Below, in pieces: positions 1 to 6,278 of a stretch of 6,777 bases of DNA. The position numbers and the translations under genes were made by a program. The notes under the pieces are model-generated. The model was not told the DNA's origin, searched no databases, and was given only the letters and a program-made list of their open reading frames with translations. The stretch spans positions 1 through 6,777 of the forward strand of contig CAKSNI010000061.1 of assembly GCA_934476025.1 (NCBI GenBank), written 5' to 3'. The first letter of the stretch is position 1, and every line of letters begins with the position of its first letter. Origin of the DNA: an uncultured Eubacteriales bacterium. GTDB taxonomy: Bacteria; Bacillota; Clostridia; Oscillospirales; Acutalibacteraceae.

Positions 1-20
1 CCGCAAAGGGGGATGCTTAC

Positions 21-1142
21 ATGGCAAGTAAAAACATTATTGAACTCAAAAACATCACCATGTCTTTTGAAGGTGAAACGGTTCTTGACGGGATCAATCT
101 GGATATCCGTGACAAAGAATTTATCACCTTCCTGGGGCCGTCCGGGTGCGGAAAAACAACTACCCTCCGCATTATCGCCGGCTTCCTGGAACCGGACAGC
201 GGTGATGTTCTTTTTGAGGGAAAACGCATCAACGGCGTTCCGTCCTACCGTCGGAATGTCAACACCATTTTCCAGCGGTACGCCCTGTTTCCGCATCTGA
301 ATGTTTACGAAAACATCGCATTCGGTTTGCGGGTCAAGAAGCTGCCGGAAGCGGAAATCGACCGCAAGGTTCGCGAGATGCTCAAATTGGTCAACCTGAC
401 CGGCTTGGAAAAACGGCGCACCGAAAAACTGTCCGGCGGTCAGCAGCAACGGGTTGCCATTGCCCGGGCCCTTGCAAACGATCCGCGGGTTCTTTTATTG
501 GATGAACCTCTTGCCGCACTGGATCTAAAGTTGCGCAAAGATATGCAAAACGAACTGAAAAAGATTCAGCAGCAAATGGGTATTACCTTTATATTTGTTA
601 CCCACGATCAGGAAGAAGCCCTTTCCATGTCTGATCGCGTCGTGGTTATGGATGCCGGAAAAATCCAGCAGGTCGGTACTCCGACCGACATCTATAATGA
701 GCCGAAAAATGCTTTTGTCGCAGATTTTATCGGAGAATCCAACATTCTGGACGGAATTATGCAGAAAGACTATGTCTGTGAATTTTCCGGCTGTGTTTTT
801 CCCTGCCTGGATGCCGGGTTTGAGCCGAACGAAAGAGTGGATGTGGTAGTCCGTCCGGAAGATGTTGATATTGTTCCGACGCAGGATGGGATGCTCAAAG
901 GCACCGTTACCTCGGTTACTTTTCTGGGAGTGCACTACGAAATTATTGTTGATATCGGTGGTTTTAAATGGATGATTCAAACCACCAATGAACACAAGGT
1001 CGACGAAACCGTCGGCTTGCTAATCGAGCCGGACGCGATTCATATCATGAAGCGTTCGGAATATTCCGGCAAGTACGGCGACTATAGTTCTTACAGCGAC
1101 GAAATCGACCACCTTTCCGATGTAGAGGAGGAAGAAGATTGA
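21..1142 (+). CDS. potA: Spermidine/putrescine ABC transporter ATP-binding protein PotA
   Basis: Cytoplasmic ATPase that powers polyamine import by the PotBC permease; 373 residues, a normal length for PotA. Visible motifs are Walker A GPSGCGKT (39-46), the Q-loop glutamine at 85 within IFQRYALFPHL, the ABC signature LSGGQQQR (137-144), Walker B LLLDEP (158-163), the D-loop ALD (166-168) and the switch histidine 195 in VTHD. A TOBE-type C-terminal domain occupies roughly 240-345, with VVRPEDVDI typical of the PotA/CysA/MalK group. The last 24 residues form a Tyr/Ser-rich then acidic tail (ending EEEED) outside the conserved fold. The ATG at 21 is preceded by AAAGGGGGA at 5-13 with seven bases spacing. 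The frame is open to the window edge, so a longer start cannot be excluded, but the N-terminus fits the family. Polyamine specificity is inferred from the following potBCD genes, since the ATPase alone resembles other MalK-type subunits. It overlaps potB by four bases. Confidence 0.95.
   Translation: MASKNIIELKNITMSFEGETVLDGINLDIRDKEFITFLGPSGCGKTTTLRIIAGFLEPDSGDVLFEGKRINGVPSYRRNVNTIFQRYALFPHLNVYENIAFGLRVKKLPEAEIDRKVREMLKLVNLTGLEKRRTEKLSGGQQQRVAIARALANDPRVLLLDEPLAALDLKLRKDMQNELKKIQQQMGITFIFVTHDQEEALSMSDRVVVMDAGKIQQVGTPTDIYNEPKNAFVADFIGESNILDGIMQKDYVCEFSGCVFPCLDAGFEPNERVDVVVRPEDVDIVPTQDGMLKGTVTSVTFLGVHYEIIVDIGGFKWMIQTTNEHKVDETVGLLIEPDAIHIMKRSEYSGKYGDYSSYSDEIDHLSDVEEEED
1126..1131 (+). promoter_or_regulatory. 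Ribosome binding site of potB inside the potA tail
   Basis: A perfect AGGAGG lies seven bases before the TTG at 1139. It fixes that unusual codon as the potB start. The same bases encode the acidic glutamate run at the PotA C-terminus. Confidence 0.85.
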
Positions 1143-1966
1143 ACAAAAAGAGCTTTGGCAGCCGGATTCTTTCCGCTCCGTATATTGTCTGGGCTGCTTT
1201 GTTTATCATCGTTCCGCTTCTCATTATGGGCTACTACGCCCTGACCGATGCCTCCGGAAATTTTTCGCTTGCCAATTTTGCCACCATCGGCCGCTATAAA
1301 AAGGCCTTCCTGATCTCCATTTTGTATGCCGTTATTGCTACCGTAGTTACCCTGCTCGTTTCTTATCCGGTTGCCTATATCATGACCCGAATGAAGCCGG
1401 GCTCCCAGCGGATGGTGATGATTTTGGTGATGCTTCCGATGTGGACAAACTTTTTGATCCGCACCTATTCCTGGATCACCATTCTTGCAAACACCGGTTT
1501 GATCAATACCTTTCTTTCCAAACTCGGAATCGGTCCGCTGCATTTAATGAATCGGCCGGGAACGGTAATCCTCGGCATGGTTTATGATTTCATGCCCTAC
1601 ATGATTTTGCCGATTTATACCGTTATGAGCAAAATTGACCGCTCACTTACCGAAGCGGCCCACGATCTCGGGGCCGGCAAATTTCATGTTCTGAAAAAGG
1701 TCATTTTCCCACTGAGTCTGCCGGGGGTAGTTTCCGGCATCACCATGGTATTTGTTCCTTCGGTCAGCACCTTCTATATCTCACAAAAGCTCGGCGGGAA
1801 CAAAACCATGCTCATCGGCGATGTTATTGAGTATCTCTTCAACCTTGGGCCGGATTACTACAATGTAGCTTCCGCTATTTCCATGGTTCTGATGGTTCTC
1901 ATTCTTCTTTGTCTGTTTGTGATGAATCGATTTACCGATTCAGAGGACGGAGGTGTGGTTCTGTGA
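1139..1966 (+). CDS. potB: Spermidine/putrescine ABC transporter permease PotB
   Basis: Integral membrane permease of the polyamine importer, 275 residues, matching the family length. About six hydrophobic helices are seen near residues 13-35, 58-82, 90-112, 141-163, 197-215 and 246-263. The EAA loop that docks on PotA is EAAHDLGAGKFHVLKKVIFP (172-191), close to the consensus EAA---G---------I-LP. LPMWTNFLIRTYSW (99-112) is a characteristic PotB stretch. The start is TTG at 1139, the only in-frame candidate with a good ribosome binding site. It overlaps the potA stop as TTGA (1139-1142), and its stop overlaps the potC start as GTGA. The weak start codon suggests expression by coupling to potA translation (inference). 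PotB is told from PotC by gene order and by the PotB-like region before the EAA loop. Confidence 0.95.
   Translation: MNKKSFGSRILSAPYIVWAALFIIVPLLIMGYYALTDASGNFSLANFATIGRYKKAFLISILYAVIATVVTLLVSYPVAYIMTRMKPGSQRMVMILVMLPMWTNFLIRTYSWITILANTGLINTFLSKLGIGPLHLMNRPGTVILGMVYDFMPYMILPIYTVMSKIDRSLTEAAHDLGAGKFHVLKKVIFPLSLPGVVSGITMVFVPSVSTFYISQKLGGNKTMLIGDVIEYLFNLGPDYYNVASAISMVLMVLILLCLFVMNRFTDSEDGGVVL
1949..1955 (+). promoter_or_regulatory. Ribosome binding site of potC
   Basis: GGAGGTG lies seven bases upstream of the GTG at 1963. It decides the potC start in favour of this GTG rather than the in-frame ATG at 1909, which lies well inside potB and lacks such a site. Confidence 0.8.
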
Positions 1967-2766
1967 AAGTACTGTCCAGAATTTACTTGGCTCTGATTCT
2001 TATTTTTCTGTATGCTCCGATTGCTGTGATGATCTTCTTTTCCCTGAACAGCGGAGAAAGCGTTTGGGTGTTTGAAGGCTTTTCACTGGATTGGTACGCT
2101 CAGCTTGCCATCAGCACCGATATGCTAACCGCTTTGCAGCACACTCTTTTGGTCGCCTTTCTGTCGGCCGTGATCTCCACCGTAATCGGAACAGCCGCCG
2201 CGGTCGGCATCACCGCCATGCGCAAAAAAATCAGCCGCAGTGCCATTATGACCGTTACCAACATTCCGATGATGAATGCCGATATTGTTACCGGTGTTTC
2301 GCTGATGCTGGTTTTCATCTTCCTCGGAAAAATGATCGGCCTTCCGGAATCACTCGGTTTTTTCACTGTACTGGTTGCCCACATCACCTTCAATCTGCCC
2401 TATGTAATTCTTTGCGTGCTGCCAAAGCTGAAAACAACGGATATTCACCTTTCCGAAGCTGCTCAGGATCTCGGATGTCCGCCGTTCAAAGCGTTTTTTA
2501 AGGTCATTCTGCCCAGCATTTCCCTTTCCATTGTTACCGGCTTTATCATGGCCTTTACCCTTTCACTGGATGACTTTGTAATCAGTTATTTCACCTGCGG
2601 CCATTATCAAACCCTTCCGATTGTTATTTACAACATGACGAAAAAAACGGTCACGCCGGATGCCTACGCCCTTTCCACCATCATTTTTGTCAGCGTGTTT
2701 GCTTTGATGGTTCTCTACAATGTTGTTCAGACCTCATCCGAAAAGAAAAGGAGGATTTCTGCATGA
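1963..2766 (+). CDS. potC: Spermidine/putrescine ABC transporter permease PotC
   Basis: Second permease of the polyamine importer, 267 residues from the GTG at 1963, which is typical for PotC. The N-terminal helix RIYLALILIFLYAPIAVMIF (6-25) is followed by about five more membrane segments (roughly 60-85, 105-122, 132-154, 186-205 and 236-254). The EAA loop is EAAQDLGCPPFKAFFKVILP (165-184). TLSLDDFVISYF (199-210) is a hallmark of PotC proteins. An 18-residue upstream extension to the ATG at 1909 would run through potB coding sequence with low-hydrophobicity, charged residues (RFRGRR), so the GTG start is preferred; it overlaps the potB stop as GTGA. Its stop overlaps the potD start as ATGA. 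It pairs with PotB to form the transmembrane channel that receives polyamine from PotD. Confidence 0.95.
   Translation: MKVLSRIYLALILIFLYAPIAVMIFFSLNSGESVWVFEGFSLDWYAQLAISTDMLTALQHTLLVAFLSAVISTVIGTAAAVGITAMRKKISRSAIMTVTNIPMMNADIVTGVSLMLVFIFLGKMIGLPESLGFFTVLVAHITFNLPYVILCVLPKLKTTDIHLSEAAQDLGCPPFKAFFKVILPSISLSIVTGFIMAFTLSLDDFVISYFTCGHYQTLPIVIYNMTKKTVTPDAYALSTIIFVSVFALMVLYNVVQTSSEKKRRISA
2748..2754 (+). promoter_or_regulatory. Ribosome binding site of potD inside the potC tail
   Basis: AAGGAGG lies eight bases upstream of the potD ATG at 2763 and is coded within the basic KKRRISA end of PotC. It is the best match to the anti-Shine-Dalgarno sequence in the operon, paired with the only ATG start among the three coupled junctions. 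Confidence 0.85.
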
Positions 2767-3869
2767 AAAAATTTCTCTCCGTCTTTTTGTGTGCGGTTCT
2801 CGTTTGTGGCCTGACCGGTTTGGCAGGCTGCGGTTACGAATACCGGGATTTTGAAACCCGGGCGCAATTCACCCGCGAATTGGCCGGAACCCAACTCAAT
2901 GTTTACAACTGGGGCGAATATATTTCCGATGGCTCGGACGATTCCATCGATGTCAACAAGGAATTTGAGCGGCTGACCGGCATTCAGGTCAATTACACCA
3001 CCTTTGAAAGCAACGAAACCATGTATTCGCAGCTGAGAACCGCCGGCGTTTCTTACGATATCATCATCCCGTCAGATTATATGATCGAACGGATGAAAAA
3101 CGAAGGTATGCTGACCCGGATTGACACCTCTAAAATTTCCAATTTTGATCTGATCAATCCAAAATATAAGAATCTTTATTACGATCCTCAAAACGAGTAT
3201 TCCATTACTTTTAATGTGGGAATGGTCGGACTGATCTACAACAAAAACATGGTCACCGAACCGCCCGACAGCTGGACAGCGCTTTGGGACGAAAACTACC
3301 GGGATGAATTGCTGATGTTCAGCAATCCGCGCGATGCTTTCATGATCGCCCAGGAAATCCAGGGAACCGATCTGAATTCCGAAAATCTGGCAGATTGGGA
3401 ACAGGCCGCCGAATTGCTTAAACAGCAGAAGAAGGTTCTGAAATCCTATGTTATGGATGAAGTTTACGGGATGATGGAAACCGGGGAAGCAGCCATGGCT
3501 CCCTACTATGCCGGCGATTTTCTGACCATGTATGACATCAATGAGGATCTCGGCTTTGTTTATCCGAAGGAAGGAACCAATGTATTCGTGGATGCGGTTT
3601 GTATTCCCTCCTGCTGCAAGAACTACGAAGCCGCTCTGATGTACATCAATTTCCTTTTAGAGCCGGAGGTTGCGCTGGCCAATGCCGAATACATCGGATA
3701 CGCTTCTCCGAACCTCAGCGTTATGAATAACCCCGAATACTGCTATTACCAGAATGAGATTCTCTATCCCGATGAAGCAGACCTGCCGAAAGCCACCTAC
3801 TATCACGATATTTCGGATGAAATCCGCTACGCATACGAAAATCTGTGGATCGATATCAAATTATACTGA
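2763..3869 (+). CDS. potD: Spermidine/putrescine-binding lipoprotein PotD
   Basis: Extracellular substrate-binding protein that captures polyamine and delivers it to PotBC; 368 residues. The N-terminus is a lipoprotein signal: MKK, a hydrophobic core, and lipobox LAGC with the lipidated cysteine at 23. LNVYNWGEYISDG (45-57) is the diagnostic start of mature PotD/PotF proteins; W50, E52 and Y53 match the ligand-contacting W/E/Y cluster known in E. coli PotD. YDIIIPSDYMIERM (98-111) is the next conserved block (S104, Y106). FVDAVCIP (275-282) keeps the aspartate (D277) that contacts polyamine in the family, but a phenylalanine stands where E. coli PotD has a tryptophan. GYASPN (312-317) is near the C-terminal ligand loop. 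Cysteines at 280, 284, 285 and 327 are unusual for an exported protein. It is the last gene of the operon, 41 bases before a terminator hairpin. Confidence 0.95.
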   Translation: MKKFLSVFLCAVLVCGLTGLAGCGYEYRDFETRAQFTRELAGTQLNVYNWGEYISDGSDDSIDVNKEFERLTGIQVNYTTFESNETMYSQLRTAGVSYDIIIPSDYMIERMKNEGMLTRIDTSKISNFDLINPKYKNLYYDPQNEYSITFNVGMVGLIYNKNMVTEPPDSWTALWDENYRDELLMFSNPRDAFMIAQEIQGTDLNSENLADWEQAAELLKQQKKVLKSYVMDEVYGMMETGEAAMAPYYAGDFLTMYDINEDLGFVYPKEGTNVFVDAVCIPSCCKNYEAALMYINFLLEPEVALANAEYIGYASPNLSVMNNPEYCYYQNEILYPDEADLPKATYYHDISDEIRYAYENLWIDIKLY

Positions 3870-3910
3870 TCAAACCGGTTTTGTTTTCATCATTCAAATT
3901 CTGCAAAAAA

Positions 3911-3936
3911 CACGGGCTGCTGATTGGCAGCCCGTG
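3911..3936. terminator. Bidirectional intrinsic terminator between potD and the convergent gene
   Basis: A perfect 10-bp stem CACGGGCTGC / GCAGCCCGTG encloses a six-base loop (TGATTG). Six adenines lie just left of the stem (3905-3910) and CTTTT just right, so RNA from either strand ends in a U-rich run. The U-run is better for the - strand gene, whose TAA (3940-3942) is only three bases from the stem. It separates the pot operon from the convergent unit. Confidence 0.9.
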
Positions 3937-3939
3937 CTT

Positions 3940-4353
3940 TTACGGAATTTTGTATTTTTTGCGCTGCATTCGGTTGACACTCCACACGCCCCCGATTGCG
4001 CCGCACAACAAACAGCAAATCAAATGAAACAGCGTATTGAACCCAAGCGCTCGCTGTGAAAAAAGGAATGCGCCCAAAAGACAAATCAAAAATTCAACCG
4101 CGCCGATTCCCATACCGACCCATAACCCCTTCCGGCCGATCAATCGGACCGCAAAATAGGCCGCAGCCAAGGAGCCGACTGCCAGACTCAGCGTGGCAAA
4201 TACCGAAGAAAGCCCGGCATTTAAATCCAGACGCACCATCAAAAAAGCAAAAAGCAGAATACAGATTCCTGTCAGAAGCAGCCCTCCCACCACACAAAAA
4301 AGAAGAAAGAACAGCGTTCGTTTGGTGAAAGCGGGTTTTTCCGTAAATCCCAT
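3940..4353 (-). CDS. TIGR04086-family (DUF3792/YrzE-like) small membrane protein
   Basis: A 137-residue integral membrane protein of unknown function. About four hydrophobic segments are visible (roughly 14-40, 46-69, 75-98 and 105-124), with a charged N-terminus (MGFTEKPAFTKR) and a basic C-terminus (NRMQRKKYKIP). Length, topology, glycine-rich helices and the position beside yajC fit the TIGR04086 family of Firmicutes; this assignment rests on memory of the family and on context, not on a search. The ATG at 4353 is chosen because GGGGGG lies six bases upstream (4360-4365), although it is a poly-G rather than AGGAGG site. A TTG at 4446 would add 31 residues without a ribosome binding site. 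It is separated from yajC by a strong terminator, so it needs its own promoter, for which only weak candidates are seen in 4366-4476. It ends at the shared terminator with potD. Confidence 0.75.
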   Translation of the reverse strand: MGFTEKPAFTKRTLFFLLFCVVGGLLLTGICILLFAFLMVRLDLNAGLSSVFATLSLAVGSLAAAYFAVRLIGRKGLWVGMGIGAVEFLICLLGAFLFSQRALGFNTLFHLICCLLCGAIGGVWSVNRMQRKKYKIP

Positions 4354-4476
4354 AAATATCCCCCCGAAATACCCTATTCGTACACATATGGTTTTAGAAC
4401 CAAAACGGTCGATAGAAAACAGAAACCGTTTGCCTTTCAGCCACAAAAAAATTGCCGTAGCGGTTTAGAGATAGAA

Positions 4477-4504
4477 AAAAACCGCTTACCAAGAAGCGGT
4501 TTTT
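4477..4504. terminator. Intrinsic terminator downstream of yajC
   Basis: The inverted repeat AAAAACCGCTT / AAGCGGTTTTT (11 bp) has a six-base loop (ACCAAG). A-rich and T-rich flanks continue on both sides (4475-4481 and 4500-4510), giving a U-run on either strand. By orientation it ends the queA-tgt-yajC transcript on the - strand and isolates it from the small membrane-protein gene. Confidence 0.9.
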
Positions 4505-4517
4505 GTTTTTTCACAAC

Positions 4518-4579
4518 GGCATTTGCCGAAAGCCGGCGCCGATAACAATATTGAATTGTTTGGGGCCGGGCAAATGGCC
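4518..4579 (-). other. Long imperfect hairpin at the 3' end of the yajC transcript
   Basis: A 62-base interrupted inverted repeat starts 10 bases after the yajC stop. In + strand terms the paired arms are CATTTGC (4520-4526) with GCAAATG (4570-4576); CCGGCGCC (4533-4540) with GGGGCCGG (4562-4569), one mismatch; and AACAAT (4544-4549) with ATTGTT (4555-4560), around a five-base loop. Two further pairs (4518-4519 with 4578-4579) form across a one-base bulge. Together this is about 22 base pairs with a six-base one-sided bulge. It lacks a U-run of its own; the terminator follows 14 bases later. It could be a transcript-stabilising 3' structure, a 3'-derived small RNA, or a degenerate repeat element; nothing in the window decides. 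Confidence 0.6.
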
Positions 4580-4588
4580 AAAGACGAA

Positions 4589-4969
4589 TCAGTCTTTCTT
4601 TTCTTCCTTTTCGGTTTTGGAAGCCTTTTCAGCTTTTGCCGGCTTTGTTTCCGGAGCATCTTCATGAACCGTCAGGTTCTTGCTGATGGCCCAGCGGGCA
4701 ATTTTGGACTTGGAATGATCGGCGACCGATTCCACCACGAAAGCATCATCTTTGATAGAAACAACCCGGCAGTAAAAGCCGCCGATGGTCAGAATTTCAT
4801 CGCCAACCTGAACATTATCCCGCAGTTTCTGCTCGTCTTTCTGACGCTTTTTCTGCGGGCGAATCATTACGAAATAAAGAACAACAAAAATAAGTGCCCA
4901 AAAAATCAGCATAAACCACGGAGACATACTTTTTTGTTCGGCCGCTGCTTCTAATACTTGAAAATTCAT
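4589..4969 (-). CDS. yajC: Preprotein translocase subunit YajC
   Basis: Small single-pass membrane protein associated with the Sec translocon (with SecDF in well-studied bacteria), 126 residues, close to the family norm. A short extracytoplasmic N-terminus leads to a transmembrane helix at about 16-36 (MSPWFMLIFWALIFVVLYFV), then the family hallmark MIRPQKKRQK (35-44) and a conserved KOW-like core DNVQVGDEILTIGGFYCRVV (51-70). The last 25 residues form a Lys/Glu/Ala tail (KAEKASKTEKEEKKD), as in many YajC proteins. The ATG at 4969 has a perfect AGGAGG seven bases upstream (4977-4982 on this strand). It follows tgt by 161 bases, a gap that holds its own promoter, and may also be reached by read-through from queA-tgt. 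Confidence 0.93.
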   Translation of the reverse strand: MNFQVLEAAAEQKSMSPWFMLIFWALIFVVLYFVMIRPQKKRQKDEQKLRDNVQVGDEILTIGGFYCRVVSIKDDAFVVESVADHSKSKIARWAISKNLTVHEDAPETKPAKAEKASKTEKEEKKD

Positions 4970-4996
4970 TGTTTAACCTCCTGAAAATTGGCAACG

Positions 4997-5040
4997 AAAA
5001 AACGGAACCCATGCGTCCGGTGAAAATTCACGCTGCCGGA
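4997..5040 (-). promoter_or_regulatory. Candidate attenuator in the yajC leader
   Basis: Read on the - strand, TCCGG (5040-5036) can pair with CCGGA (5020-5016), enclosing a small GTGA/TCAC inner stem. The same CGGAC segment (5019-5015) can instead pair with GTTCCG (5008-5003) around a six-base loop, leaving one bulged T, and is followed directly by TTTTTT (5002-4997). The first hairpin would exclude the second, terminator-like one. The stems are only about 5 bp, so this is a weak candidate, not a recognised riboswitch class. Confidence 0.3.
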
Positions 5041-5063
5041 TCAAATTTTCCCTAACAGTGCTT

Positions 5064-5092
5064 ATTATAAACGAACCGTCCCTGAAAAGCAA
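5064..5092 (-). promoter_or_regulatory. Sigma-A-type promoter of yajC
   Basis: On the - strand, TTGCTT (5092-5087) and a perfect TATAAT (5069-5064) are separated by 17 bases, the optimal spacing for the housekeeping sigma factor. Transcription should start near 5057-5059, giving a leader of about 88 bases before the yajC ATG. This lets yajC be expressed apart from queA and tgt. Confidence 0.8.
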
Positions 5093-5130
5093 GAAAAAAT
5101 TGGCATAGGAGAAAAATGTTTACATTTCCT

Positions 5131-6261
5131 TTAAATTCTCCGGCCGATAACCGGTTCTTTTTCCCGCTTGTATTCCGCAAACCGCCCTTCATCCAATGCC
5201 AGACGGATTTCTTCCATCAGCCGATTATAGAAGCGCAAATTGTGCAAAACGCAAAGGCGGCCGGCCAGCATTTCCTTGGATTTAATCAGATGGCGCAAAT
5301 ACGCCCGGCTGTAACGGCGGCAAACCGGACAGTCACAGGAATCGTCAACCGGCCGGTCATCCCGTTCATACCGGTTGTTGTTAAGATTCAAAATTCCGCT
5401 ATTGGTGAAAAGTTGACCGTGCCGGGCATTGCGGCTCGGCATCACACAATCAAACAGATCGATACCGCGTTCCACCCCATTGAGGATATTCACCGGAGTT
5501 CCAACCCCCATCAAATACCGGATTTTATGCTGCGGCATATAAGGGGTAACATGGTCCAGCACATCATACATCACTTCCGTCGGTTCTCCGACGGCCAGCC
5601 CACCAACCGAATAGCCGTCTAAATCCAGTTCGGCAATTCTCTTCATGTGTTCTACCCGTAAATCGTTAAAGGTACACCCCTGATTGATTCCAAACAGCAA
5701 CTGCTGCGGATTCAGGGTAGTTTCCAATGCATTCAGACGCTTCATTTCCGCTTTACAGCGAACCAACCAGCGGGTTGTCCGTTCACAGGACATTTTGGCA
5801 TAAGCGTATTCAGCCGGGTTCTCCACGCACTCATCAAACGCCATGGCAATCGTTGAAGCCAAATTGGACTGGATTTGCATACTTTGTTCCGGCCCCATAA
5901 AAATGCGTTTTCCGTCTACATGAGAATTAAAGGTAACCCCCTCCTCCTCGATTTTCCGAAGAGAAGCCAAAGAGAAAACCTGAAATCCGCCGCTGTCGGT
6001 CAGTATCGGGCCGTTCCAGGTGGTAAAGCGATGAAGGCCGCCCAAATCCCGAACCACATCATCCCCGGGGCGTACATGAAGATGATAGGTGTTGCACAGC
6101 ATAACCTGACACCCGACTTCTTTGAGATCCACCGCGCTGACGGCCCCTTTGATAGCGGCACTGGTGGCCACATTCATAAAAGCCGGCGTTTGCACCGTAC
6201 CGTGAACCGTTTGAAAAACACCGCGCCGGGCCCGGCCTTCCTGCCGAATAATTTCTAACAT
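5131..6261 (-). CDS. tgt: tRNA-guanine(34) transglycosylase Tgt
   Basis: Exchanges guanine at wobble position 34 of tRNAs with GUN anticodons for the queuosine precursor preQ1, in the cytoplasm; 376 residues, the usual bacterial length. Visible active-site features are LTDSGGFQVFSL with D89 (general acid/base region), FDEC (142-145) in the base pocket, GGLAVGE (220-226), and DCVMPSRNARHG with the nucleophilic D271. The structural zinc site is complete: C309, C311, C314 and H340. The block GINQGCTFNDLR (191-202) keeps the base-contacting glutamine (Q194) but differs from the common GIVQGG. The ATG at 6261 has GAGGA four bases upstream (6266-6270). It lies 17 bases after queA and is surely cotranscribed with it. 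No strong terminator follows, only an AT-rich weak dyad, so read-through into yajC is likely. Whether it uses preQ1 or salvaged queuine is not decided by the protein, but the adjacent queA supports preQ1. Confidence 0.96.
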   Translation of the reverse strand: MLEIIRQEGRARRGVFQTVHGTVQTPAFMNVATSAAIKGAVSAVDLKEVGCQVMLCNTYHLHVRPGDDVVRDLGGLHRFTTWNGPILTDSGGFQVFSLASLRKIEEEGVTFNSHVDGKRIFMGPEQSMQIQSNLASTIAMAFDECVENPAEYAYAKMSCERTTRWLVRCKAEMKRLNALETTLNPQQLLFGINQGCTFNDLRVEHMKRIAELDLDGYSVGGLAVGEPTEVMYDVLDHVTPYMPQHKIRYLMGVGTPVNILNGVERGIDLFDCVMPSRNARHGQLFTNSGILNLNNNRYERDDRPVDDSCDCPVCRRYSRAYLRHLIKSKEMLAGRLCVLHNLRFYNRLMEEIRLALDEGRFAEYKREKEPVIGRRI

Positions 6262-6278
6262 AATTTCCTCTTTCCTGA

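Noticed and set aside
1..20. Possible end of an upstream gene overlapping potA
   Set aside because: One frame is open from the edge to a TAA at 29-31, but ten codons are too few to identify a gene.
525..995. 156-residue open frame opposite potA
   Set aside because: It is antisense to conserved potA and explained as a shadow of its codon use.
1909..1962. Upstream ATG extending potC by 18 residues
   Set aside because: It lies inside potB, adds charged residues before the first helix and lacks a ribosome binding site, whereas the GTG at 1963 has GGAGGTG seven bases upstream and overlaps the potB stop.
3872..3881. Palindrome AAACCGGTTT just after the potD stop
   Set aside because: It is a ten-base perfect palindrome with no loop and no partner site, and could easily be chance.
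4389..4402. Short dyad TGGTT-TTAG-AACCA upstream of the small membrane-protein gene
   Set aside because: Five-base arms are common by chance, and no second copy or convincing promoter supports an operator.
4354..4446. Longer start for the small membrane protein at a TTG
   Set aside because: There is no ribosome binding site, and the added residues are not membrane-like. The ATG at 4353 follows a G-rich site at proper spacing.
4366..4476. Promoter for the small membrane-protein gene, for example TCGACC with a TATGTG-like -10
   Set aside because: Only three or four matches per box were found. A promoter must exist after the terminator, but no candidate is good enough to list.
4523..4954. 143-residue open frame opposite yajC
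   Set aside because: It is a shadow of yajC, starts within the hairpin element and shows no recognisable domain.
5108..5141. Dyad after tgt (GGAGAA with TTCTCC around AAATG/CATTT)
   Set aside because: The stem is AT-rich and interrupted, overlaps the tgt stop and has only a short T-run. It is too weak to call a terminator.
5116..5622. 168-residue open frame opposite tgt
   Set aside because: It is antisense to strongly conserved tgt coding sequence and includes the catalytic and zinc-site codons in reverse.
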